Source of the DNA: WQUF01 sp031549885
Lineage (GTDB): Bacteria; Bacillota; Clostridia; Clostridiales; Clostridiaceae
Assembly (NCBI GenBank): GCA_031549885.1
Contig: JAVBPD010000136.1
Location: 1-7,261, forward strand
DNA: 7,261 nucleotides
Direction: 5' to 3'
Part shown: piece by piece, positions 1 through 6,009 of the stretch
How positions within the stretch are numbered: position 1 is the stretch's first letter
How the letters are laid out: every line of letters begins with the position of its first letter
Position numbers and translations under genes: made by a program
Notes under the pieces: generated by a model
Database searches by the model: none
Told to the model about the DNA's origin: nothing
The model's input: only the letters and a program-made list of their open reading frames with translations

Positions 1-928
1 CAGTTATCTTTGTTTTCATTGGGGTTAATTCATCTACCATTTTTATCTTTTTTTCTAATTTCTCAATGGATATATTGTTTTCGCTGGTCAATAGCTTTAA
101 TTTAAATATTGTATTTATTCCCTTTATTCCAAACCTCTCTAAGATGTTTATTTGAGTTTCCTTTGACACCCTAGCAAGGTATAATGCTGCTCTTAAGGTA
201 ATTCTTTCTTCATATAACAAAGTGCGAGCAGGATCGCATAAATTCTTCACCTTTATAAAGTTAAAAACTGAAGACTGAGAAATTTCAAAGGTTTTAGCAA
301 GTTCAACTCCTAAATTTTTTTCATTTCTATATTGCTTAGCCATTTTCATTATTTCATAATTTTGGAGCAAGGATTTTATTAAATTAATCTTTGAAATGTC
401 TCTGTACCTGATGTTTGACTCAATTATTAGTGTCCTTAAAAAGAGTTCGTCTACACAATCTGCATTTAATACATATGCTGGAATGAATTTATATTTATTG
501 CTATTTGTTTCCTGAAATAATCTAATAAATGATAGGACTCTTGTGCGACCGCATATAAGCGTATAAATTCCCTTTGAATCTAAACTGACGATAATTGGCT
601 CAATTAATCCAATGCTCTGTATTGACCTAGCCATGTCTAAAATGTTCATATCTGAGGCTTCATTGAACAAATTCCAACCAATTGGAGTGTCTTCAATTAA
701 TTCAATATCGATTTTCTGAAAATTCTCATGAATATTAACGCCTACTTCACCAAAATTTTTTTCTCTTTTTAAAATTGTATTTCTTTCTTTTTTGGCTCTT
801 TTCTCTACTTCTTCAGGGGAAAGTGACTCTTTAAAAAACTCCTGCTCAGTTATTGCATCATCATGTTTTTTTATTCTATAGCTTGGTCTTAAGTCTAAGC
901 CATAAATTTCTCCATCATTAAATCGCAT
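1..928 (-). CDS. ParB-family DNA-binding protein, C-terminus beyond window edge
   Basis: Reading leftward from ATG 926-928, the frame stays open for 309 codons to the window edge, so the gene is partial. The start has a good ribosome binding site (TAGGAGAT, about 5 nt upstream). Residues 1-70 are a charged N-terminal extension. About 73-175 look like the ParB N-terminal (ParB/Srx) fold: a DMARSIQSIGLIEPIIV stretch, then YTLICGRTR (122-130) where classical ParB has GERR, then SNIRYRDIS (171-179) at the second nucleotide-binding box. Residues about 206-230 (LGVELAKTFEISQSSVFNFI) form the helix-turn-helix, followed by ERITLRAALYLAR (241-253), the usual post-HTH helix. The family binds parS-like sites and, where studied, uses CTP to clamp DNA during plasmid or chromosome segregation; some members are transcription factors. 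No ParA or parS site is visible. The divergent GRTR box and long N-terminus suggest a plasmid- or element-type ParB rather than the chromosomal one (inference). Confidence 0.85.
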   Translation of the reverse strand, partial: MRFNDGEIYGLDLRPSYRIKKHDDAITEQEFFKESLSPEEVEKRAKKERNTILKREKNFGEVGVNIHENFQKIDIELIEDTPIGWNLFNEASDMNILDMARSIQSIGLIEPIIVSLDSKGIYTLICGRTRVLSFIRLFQETNSNKYKFIPAYVLNADCVDELFLRTLIIESNIRYRDISKINLIKSLLQNYEIMKMAKQYRNEKNLGVELAKTFEISQSSVFNFIKVKNLCDPARTLLYEERITLRAALYLARVSKETQINILERFGIKGINTIFKLKLLTSENNISIEKLEKKIKMVDELTPMKTKIT

Positions 929-998
929 AAATATCTCCTAAAAATAATTCACTTATAATATATATAGGTTTATTTTTAAAAATATGCTAATTTATTTT

Positions 999-1037
999 AA
1001 AAAAAATAGGTTCTTCTAAATCTTCTAGAAAAACCTA
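999..1037 (-). terminator. Rho-independent terminator of the ABC exporter operon
   Basis: On the minus strand, TAGGTTTTTCT (1027-1037) pairs with AGAAGAACCTA (1007-1017). This gives an 11-bp stem with one U-G wobble and a 9-nt loop, followed directly by eight U residues (plus-strand A run 999-1006). It starts about 7 nt after the stop codon of the 673-residue exporter subunit. It separates the exporter operon from the ParB gene, which would then need its own promoter in 929-998 or read-through. That stretch is almost pure A/T, and no promoter in it stands out. Confidence 0.88.
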
Positions 1038-1044
1038 ATTCATT

Positions 1045-3066
1045 TTAATTATTTACAGCATATTGAAGTTTATAAAGATCATAGTAAATACCTTGTTTTT
1101 CCATTAACTCATCATGATTTCCGCATTCTCTAAGTTGTCCTTTATGCATAACCATAATTTTATCGGAATTTTTAATAGTAGACAACCTATGAGCTACTAT
1201 AATCATAGTTCTTCCTTTTGTAATTTTTAAAAGTGCATCTTGAATTAAGCTTTCTGTTTGAGTATCAATATTAGAAGTAGCTTCATCTAATATTAAAACA
1301 GGAGTTTTTAAAACAATTGCTCTAGCAAATGATAAAAGCTGCCTTTCACCTTGAGAAAACATGGTTCCTCTTTCGTTTACTATAGTATTATATTTGTAAG
1401 GAAGCTTTTCAATAAATTTATTTGCATTTACAAATTTGCAAGCATTAATTATTTCCTCATCAGTTATATTTTTATTATTTAATGAAATATTATCTTTTAT
1501 TTCACCACTAAATAAAAATACATCTTGGAGCACTGAAGATACTTTAGTTCTTAAGTCTTTAAGTTCTAAATTTTTAATGTTAACTCCATCAAGCAGTATT
1601 TCTCCTTTTTGAATATCATAAAGCCTAGTTATTAAGCTTATTATTGAAGTTTTTCCAGCTCCAGTTGCGCCAACAAATGCCACGCTTTCTCCAGGGTTTA
1701 TTTTAAATGAAACATCCCTTAAAACCCAGTTTTCATCATTGTAAGCAAACCAAACATTTTTAAATTCTATTTCACCTTTAAAATCCTCAAATAAAACAGG
1801 GCTTAAAGGAGATACAATTTCTATTTTTGTGTCTTGTAATTCAAATATTCTTTCAGCTGATGCAATGGCATTTTGCAACATATCAAATTTTTCTGCTAAA
1901 TCTAATATAGGGCCAAAGAACATCATAATATAGTTAATTATGGCATATAGCATTCCAAACTTTATTTTTCCGGAAATAACATCATTTGCACCAATCCAAA
2001 TTACAAAAGCTAGAACAAAGGAAACTACAACTTCAATTAATGGCCTAAATATGGAAAATACCATTATTTGAAATAAGTTGGCATCCCTATATTCTTTATT
2101 TGTATTTTCAAATTTATTGAATATTTTTTCTTCTTTACCAAAACTTTGAACTATTTTCATGCCAGCAATATGTTCAGATAAAAATCCATTTATTTTGGAT
2201 AAAGTTTCTCTAACCCTTCTATAAGCCATTAAATCGTATTTTCTAAAAATAAGCGCAAAAATAAATAATGAAGGCAGGGATAGTACTGTTGTAATGGTTA
2301 ACTTTATATTTTGTGACAACATGAAAATTAAAATTGCAATAACGAGCACCACATCTTTTATTATATATATCAATACTCCAGAATATAATTCAACTAAGTT
2401 CTGAAGATCATTTGTAAGCTTTGTAACAATTTTTCCAATGGGATTTTTGTTAAAAAAAGAAAGTGATAAATGTTCAACGTGGTTTAAAAGATCCTTTCTC
2501 ATTGCTGTAACTATATTTTGTCCCATAGAAATGAGAAAGTAGCTTTGAAAAAAACCCATTATAAACGTGAGTATTGTCATTAATGCTATAATAAATGTTA
2601 AATTCATTAAACCCTGTATATCATTTTGTCTTAAATTATATAATTCATCTTTTGTTGGCATTTCAATAACTTTAAACAGTTCATCTCCATTTTTTATATC
2701 CTTATCTTTTTTAGTAAAGTTTTTGGAGTAATCTACTTTTCCTTGAACTAAGTAAGCTATATTATCTATGTATAAAAGGGAGTAAATATCTTCTTTAGCA
2801 TTTGGATCTTGTTTATAAAATTGATTACCAACTCTAATACCGCTAAATTCATCTGTTTTAACTATAGGAGTTTGATATCCGCTAAAATCATCATCAATAG
2901 CCTTTTGTATAAGAGTAGGTTTTAATGCTGCAAATATTGAAGTCACAATTACAAGTATTAAAACAAATGTAAATACTTTAAAGTGAGGTTTAATATAGCT
3001 TACAATTCTAATTAAAATAGGAAGGTCAAAATTTTTTTTCTTATTTTCTTCAACATTTTGATCCAT
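1045..3066 (-). CDS. ABC multidrug exporter subunit, BmrD/LmrD-like (673 aa)
   Basis: This is a full-length type IV (ABCB-like) half-transporter, second gene of the exporter operon. Predicted membrane segments lie near 31-50, 152-176, 228-250, 255-275, 335-359 and 368-390. A polar insertion of roughly 90 residues (about 58-150) between the first two is the extracellular domain typical of BmrD (YheH) and LmrD. The nucleotide-binding domain has A-loop Tyr442, Walker A GATGAGKTS (466-474), Q-loop Gln514, Walker B LILDE with catalytic Glu595, and H-loop His626. The signature motif is degenerate: FSQGE (570-574) instead of LSGGQ. This subunit therefore supplies the Walker half of the active ATP site and the signature half of the degenerate site, as in heterodimeric exporters. 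It starts 1 nt after the upstream stop codon. Length and order match B. subtilis BmrC-BmrD. The substrate cannot be read from sequence; drugs, lipids or peptides are all possible. Confidence 0.93.
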   Translation of the reverse strand: MDQNVEENKKKNFDLPILIRIVSYIKPHFKVFTFVLILVIVTSIFAALKPTLIQKAIDDDFSGYQTPIVKTDEFSGIRVGNQFYKQDPNAKEDIYSLLYIDNIAYLVQGKVDYSKNFTKKDKDIKNGDELFKVIEMPTKDELYNLRQNDIQGLMNLTFIIALMTILTFIMGFFQSYFLISMGQNIVTAMRKDLLNHVEHLSLSFFNKNPIGKIVTKLTNDLQNLVELYSGVLIYIIKDVVLVIAILIFMLSQNIKLTITTVLSLPSLFIFALIFRKYDLMAYRRVRETLSKINGFLSEHIAGMKIVQSFGKEEKIFNKFENTNKEYRDANLFQIMVFSIFRPLIEVVVSFVLAFVIWIGANDVISGKIKFGMLYAIINYIMMFFGPILDLAEKFDMLQNAIASAERIFELQDTKIEIVSPLSPVLFEDFKGEIEFKNVWFAYNDENWVLRDVSFKINPGESVAFVGATGAGKTSIISLITRLYDIQKGEILLDGVNIKNLELKDLRTKVSSVLQDVFLFSGEIKDNISLNNKNITDEEIINACKFVNANKFIEKLPYKYNTIVNERGTMFSQGERQLLSFARAIVLKTPVLILDEATSNIDTQTESLIQDALLKITKGRTMIIVAHRLSTIKNSDKIMVMHKGQLRECGNHDELMEKQGIYYDLYKLQYAVNN

Positions 3067-3067
3067 A

Positions 3068-4810
3068 CTAAACCTCCTTAGCTAGTTTTTCCTTTAATTG
3101 CTGATTCATATATATATTATAGTAATGACCTTTTTTAGCAATGAGACTATCATGGGTACCTTTTTCAACTATTTTTCCATCATCTAATACTATTATCTCA
3201 TGGGCATGTTGTACTGATGAAATTCTATGGGATATTATTATTGAAGTTTTACCTTTCATAATACATTTGAGATTTTTTAAAATTGCGCTTTCTGTTTTTG
3301 AATCCACAGCAGAAAGACAATCATCTAAAATTAAAATATCAGGATTTTTAATTAACGCTCTTGCTATAGCTATTCTTTGTTTTTGCCCACCTGAAAGTGT
3401 TACAGCTCTTTCACCTATTACAGTTTCAAATTTATCCGGAAAATCCATAATGTTTTTATACACCTCAGCATTTTTTGAAGCTTCGATAACTTTATCCATG
3501 TCTAAATCATCAAATGCAAAATTAATATTTTCAGTTATGGTATCTGAAAATAAGAAAGTATCTGAAACCACACCAATATTTGTTCTAAGAGCATTTAAAG
3601 GAATGCGGTTTATATCAACATTGTTTATGAATATTTTACTGTCAGGTACATTATATAACCTTATTAATAAATTAGCTAAAGTGGATTTTCCACTTCCAGT
3701 TTTTCCTACTACACCTAGAATTTTTCCCTTTGGAATGTTAACATTAATGTTTTTTAATGAAGGAGCTCTATTTTTAGGGTATGTAAATGTTAAATTCTTT
3801 ATCTTTAAATCACCATCTAATGAAGTAACATCTATGGTTTTTGCATCAAAAATATCTGGATCTTGTATCATAACATCTTCAAGCCTCTTTAAAGAAACAA
3901 GGGCTCTTTGTATGATATTTACAACCATGCCAATTGTGAGGATAGGATTTATCATGCTCCAAAGATATGAGTTAAACGCAATGAAATCACCTAAATTAAA
4001 TTGCCCAACTATAACATATGTACCACCGATACCTAAAAAAATCACATAACAAATAGTTCCTATGTTTTCTAAAATAGGGTTAAATATGCTTAAGAGTTTT
4101 CCATAGCTTAAATTTAAATCTCTATATTTTAAATTCATTTTATTAAGCTTTTCTATTTCTAATTCTTCTTGATTATATGATTGAACTATTCTAATGCCTG
4201 AAAGGTTTTCTTCTATAACATTTGAAAGCTTCCCAAATGAATCCTGAACCCTTAAATATCTTCTTTGCATTTTTATGCCAATTTTAAATAACACAAATGC
4301 CATAATAGGAAGAGGAGACAATGTCAATAGTGTTAATTTCATATTTAACTTAAACATCTGATATCCAGTTGCAAGTATTAAAATAATTGTATCTAAAAAT
4401 AGAACAATTCCACCGCCTATGCCGTTTATAAATACTGGAAGGTCATTTGTTGAAAGTGCCATTAAATTTCCTGTGCTGGTTTTGTTGTAAAAATTTAAAG
4501 ATAGCTTTTCTAAATGAAGGAAAAAATTATTTCTATAATCATATTCCACCATTTTTGCAGAACCAACAATTAAATATCTCCAAAAAATCCTTCCAAAAGC
4601 TATTGTGCCTCCTAATATTACGATTTTAATTAGGTAATTTATTATTATTTTACTTGAATAATTATTATTTACAAAATCGTTTGTAATATCTCTTAAAACC
4701 AAAGGGAGCAAAACGCTTAAACAATCAACTATTATTAAAAATAAAATACCTATTATATATCTATATTTGTATTTTTTCATATAGCTTAAAATAACTTTAA
4801 AATTATGCAT
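3068..4810 (-). CDS. ABC multidrug exporter subunit, BmrC/LmrC-like (580 aa)
   Basis: This half-transporter is the first gene of the exporter operon. Its ATG has AAAGGAG (plus 4818-4824) 7 nt upstream. Membrane segments lie near 18-40, 57-80, 134-152, 158-178, 245-270 and 278-300, without the extracellular insertion of its partner. The ATPase domain has A-loop Tyr344, Walker A GKTGSGKST (369-377), an intact LSGGQ signature (472-476), Walker B LILDD (493-497) and His528. Asp497 sits where active ATPases carry the catalytic Glu, the normal state for the BmrC/LmrC/TM287 side. Less usual, the Q-loop reads IGVVSDTFLFS (412-422), where related proteins read roughly GYVPQDTFLFS: the Gln is gone and the loop is one residue shorter. 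The reading frame is otherwise intact. It pairs with the 673-residue subunit to form one functional exporter. Confidence 0.93.
   Translation of the reverse strand: MHNFKVILSYMKKYKYRYIIGILFLIIVDCLSVLLPLVLRDITNDFVNNNYSSKIIINYLIKIVILGGTIAFGRIFWRYLIVGSAKMVEYDYRNNFFLHLEKLSLNFYNKTSTGNLMALSTNDLPVFINGIGGGIVLFLDTIILILATGYQMFKLNMKLTLLTLSPLPIMAFVLFKIGIKMQRRYLRVQDSFGKLSNVIEENLSGIRIVQSYNQEELEIEKLNKMNLKYRDLNLSYGKLLSIFNPILENIGTICYVIFLGIGGTYVIVGQFNLGDFIAFNSYLWSMINPILTIGMVVNIIQRALVSLKRLEDVMIQDPDIFDAKTIDVTSLDGDLKIKNLTFTYPKNRAPSLKNINVNIPKGKILGVVGKTGSGKSTLANLLIRLYNVPDSKIFINNVDINRIPLNALRTNIGVVSDTFLFSDTITENINFAFDDLDMDKVIEASKNAEVYKNIMDFPDKFETVIGERAVTLSGGQKQRIAIARALIKNPDILILDDCLSAVDSKTESAILKNLKCIMKGKTSIIISHRISSVQHAHEIIVLDDGKIVEKGTHDSLIAKKGHYYNIYMNQQLKEKLAKEV
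3073..3079 (-). promoter_or_regulatory. Ribosome binding site of the 673-aa subunit, inside the upstream gene
   Basis: Minus-strand AAGGAGG lies within the last codons of the 580-residue subunit (Lys-Glu-Val-stop), 6 nt before the ATG of the next gene. Stop and start are separated by a single base (TAG T ATG). This layout predicts translational coupling, which suits two subunits needed in equal amounts. Confidence 0.9.
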
Positions 4811-4840
4811 TTATTCACTCCTTTTAAAAATTCACCTTTT

Positions 4841-4869
4841 ATTATACTTGGTTTAGGATATTATTGCAC
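4841..4869 (-). promoter_or_regulatory. Candidate promoter of the exporter operon
   Basis: A perfect minus-strand TATAAT (plus 4841-4846) lies 30 bp before the start codon. Seventeen bases further upstream the hexamer is GTGCAA (plus 4864-4869), a poor match to TTGACA, and there is no extended -10 TG. The -10 is convincing but the -35 is not, so the promoter may be weak or activator-dependent. The 116-bp gap 4811-4926 shows no BmrB-like leader peptide ORF and no adjacent LmrR-type regulator gene. Confidence 0.45.
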
Positions 4870-4897
4870 TAATTTTAACTATGAAATAATAGAATTT

Positions 4898-4923
4898 AGG
4901 CCATACTTTTGCACGGCCTTTTT
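4898..4923 (+). terminator. Hairpin between inhibitor and exporter genes, terminator-like on plus strand
   Basis: AGGCC (4898-4902) pairs with GGCCT (4915-4919), followed by a run of five T on the plus strand. On the minus strand the same sequence folds better: GGCC-GUGC-AAAA-GUAU-GGCC pairs fully with two G-U wobbles and a tetraloop, but its 3' flank is UAAAUUCU rather than a U-tract. It begins a few bases after the stop codon of the minus-strand inhibitor gene. It may be a weak terminator or 3'-end stabiliser for that gene, or a terminator for plus-strand transcripts. Confidence 0.4.
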
Positions 4924-4926
4924 ATA

Positions 4927-5382
4927 TTATTTTACAGATATTTTATATATAATATTTTCTATAGGTGAGCTTTCACCTTGTTTATAATATTTAAACTTAA
5001 CATCGCATTTACCTTTCCCAAGGGATTTAAATATAAATGTTTTTTTTCCAGATCCACTTTTAATATCCTTTCCAGGGGAATAATTTTCAAAAACAATATC
5101 AATTAAAGAAGGTTCAGAAATTTCATATTGCCAAAAAAATCCTGAAGTGCTATCTGTTTTTAAAGTGGTTATAATGAGATCATCTATTTTTATTTTATTA
5201 GTTTTATTTTCATCTAATACTATGATGGAATTTTTTTCATTGTTTTCTGGTTTAAACATATTCTTGATTGAATCCATAATTTTTGGTATTTTAGATGTAT
5301 TTTTAACAATAAATTCATTGCTATTAAAAGAGAAATTCATGAATAAACTCATAAGTAAAGCTAAAGATGTTATAAACTTCAT
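4927..5382 (-). CDS. Secreted chagasin-like (I42) cysteine protease inhibitor
   Basis: A 151-residue protein is read from ATG 5380-5382, chosen because AGGAGG lies 6 nt upstream; an in-frame ATG 60 nt further upstream has no such site and would bury the signal peptide. Residues 1-20 (MKFITSLALLMSLF and onward) are a signal-peptide-like segment with no lipobox Cys, so secretion or wall-space release is likely. A charged linker (about 22-62) follows. The C-terminal domain carries all three inhibitory loops of the chagasin fold in order: DSTSGFFW (77-84; family NPTTGY/F-W), SGSGKKTFIF (109-118; family GxGGxxxFxF), and YYKQGESSP (132-140) where the family usually has an RPW-type loop. Known members block papain-family cysteine proteases. 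The third loop lacks the usual Arg-Pro-Trp, so affinity or target may differ. It is transcribed toward the exporter operon and divergently from the sigma gene. Confidence 0.72.
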   Translation of the reverse strand: MKFITSLALLMSLFMNFSFNSNEFIVKNTSKIPKIMDSIKNMFKPENNEKNSIIVLDENKTNKIKIDDLIITTLKTDSTSGFFWQYEISEPSLIDIVFENYSPGKDIKSGSGKKTFIFKSLGKGKCDVKFKYYKQGESSPIENIIYKISVK

Positions 5383-5388
5383 AATTTG

Positions 5389-5394
5389 CCTCCT
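5389..5394 (-). promoter_or_regulatory. Ribosome binding site fixing the inhibitor start
   Basis: Minus-strand AGGAGG lies 6 nt before the ATG at 5380-5382. It decides the start of the secreted inhibitor in favour of the shorter, 151-residue form over a 171-residue reading from 5442. Confidence 0.88.
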
Positions 5395-5444
5395 AAATAT
5401 AATTATTAATGTATTTTTTGTATTTAAATTTGATTTATACATAA

Positions 5445-5452
5445 AAGCGCTT
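5445..5452. other. AAGCGCTT palindrome in the divergent intergenic region
   Basis: A perfect 8-bp palindrome with a GCGC core stands out in the nearly pure A/T 161-bp gap between the divergent inhibitor and sigma genes. It lies close to a TGTATAAAT sequence on the minus strand (about 5435-5443), a possible extended -10 of the inhibitor gene with no clear -35. It could be an operator, but a single short palindrome is weak evidence. Confidence 0.25.
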
Positions 5453-5476
5453 ATAAAAAAGAAATATTATTTTTTT

Positions 5477-5502
5477 AAAACACTTTTAATGTTTAAAACG
5501 TC
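5477..5502 (+). promoter_or_regulatory. Candidate ECF-type promoter of the sigma operon
   Basis: AAAAC (5477-5481) and CGTC (5499-5502) are separated by 17 nt. This resembles ECF promoters, which commonly have an AAC-ending -35 and a CGTC/CGTA -10 at this distance. Transcription would begin near 5509-5512, giving a leader of about 33 nt before the sigma ATG. ECF sigma factors often transcribe their own operon, which fits. The octamer TTTAAAAC occurs twice here (5474-5481 and 5492-5499). Part of the match may be chance in A/T-rich DNA. A TATAGA at 5508-5513 is an alternative housekeeping -10 without a good -35. Confidence 0.42.
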
Positions 5503-5543
5503 TTAAGTATAGAACAGGGAAATTAAAGAAAAGAGGAATAAAA

Positions 5544-5993
5544 ATGCTTTTAGAAATTTGCTTTAAGGATCGTAAAGATGAATTTATAAAAAAATTAACT
5601 AAATTTTCAAGAGATGAAGAAGCTTCTTTAGATGCTGTTCAAGAGGCATTTCTAAGAGCACTTGAAAATAGAGAATATTTAGAAAGCTTAAATGAGAATG
5701 CTTTAAAAGCTTGGGTATATGTAACTAGTAAAAATATTCTAATTGATTATAAAAGAAAGATTTCAAAAACTGTAAGTTTTGATTTTGAAGATTCTTATGA
5801 TGAAGATATGGATAGCAAGATACTAGTAAAAGAACTTATGTGCAAGCTTCCAGATGATTTACTTAAAGCGGTTTCTTTAAAGTACTTTGGAGATCTTAAT
5901 TCAAAGGAAATTGGATTAATACTTCAAATACCTGCATCTACTGTTAGAACAAAATTAAGACAGGCAAATCAAATAATGAAAAAATATTTATAA
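5544..5993 (+). CDS. ECF-type RNA polymerase sigma factor (149 aa)
   Basis: This is a short sigma-70 family protein that would direct RNA polymerase to a dedicated promoter set. Region 2 spans about 10-73: SLDAVQEAFLRAL (28-40) matches the core-binding helix (family DAEDLVQETFLRA), and KAWVYVTSKNILIDYKRK (55-72) matches regions 2.3/2.4 (family KAWLYTIARNLAIDYLRK). A strongly acidic linker (79-90) follows. Region 4 spans about 101-149: LPDDLLKAVSLKYFGDLNSK leads into a helix-turn-helix with IPASTVRTKLRQA (119-131) contacting the -35 element. There is no region 1 or 3, as expected for ECF proteins, and region 2.1 is on the short side. AGAGG (5532-5536) lies 7 nt before the ATG. The next gene starts 16 nt after the stop, indicating an operon. 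No gene for a typical membrane-bound anti-sigma factor is present. Confidence 0.88.
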   Translation: MLLEICFKDRKDEFIKKLTKFSRDEEASLDAVQEAFLRALENREYLESLNENALKAWVYVTSKNILIDYKRKISKTVSFDFEDSYDEDMDSKILVKELMCKLPDDLLKAVSLKYFGDLNSKEIGLILQIPASTVRTKLRQANQIMKKYL

Positions 5994-5996
5994 TTT

Positions 5997-6001
5997 GGAG
6001 G
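5997..6001 (+). promoter_or_regulatory. Ribosome binding site fixing the start of the repeat protein
   Basis: GGAGG lies 8 nt before ATG 6010. An in-frame TTG at 5995 would extend the protein by five residues, but it overlaps this ribosome binding site and has none of its own, so 6010 is the better start. Confidence 0.9.
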
Positions 6002-6009
6002 TTATAAAA

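Noticed and set aside
929..998. Promoter for the ParB gene
   Set aside because: Several TATATT/TATTAT-like sequences occur in this A/T-only stretch, but none has a matching -35 at a proper distance, so no specific site can be supported.
3141..4049. Plus-strand open frame of 302 codons opposite the 580-aa exporter subunit
   Set aside because: It lies wholly antisense to a clearly functional ABC gene; the translation has no recognisable domain, and the open frame follows from the A/T-rich codon pattern of the real gene.
4811..4926. BmrB-like leader peptide gene upstream of the exporter
   Set aside because: The only ATG in the leader on the minus strand opens a two-codon frame (ATG GCC TAA) upstream of the proposed promoter; there is no credible short ORF with a ribosome binding site.
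5383..5442. Longer, 171-residue form of the secreted inhibitor
   Set aside because: The upstream ATG has no ribosome binding site, and the extension would place 20 polar residues before the signal peptide; AGGAGG before the internal ATG is decisive.
5147..5506. Plus-strand open frame of 119 codons across the inhibitor gene and the intergenic region
   Set aside because: It is antisense to the inhibitor with its signal peptide and ribosome binding site, it has no ribosome binding site of its own, and its hydrophobic look comes from the complement of A/T-rich codons.
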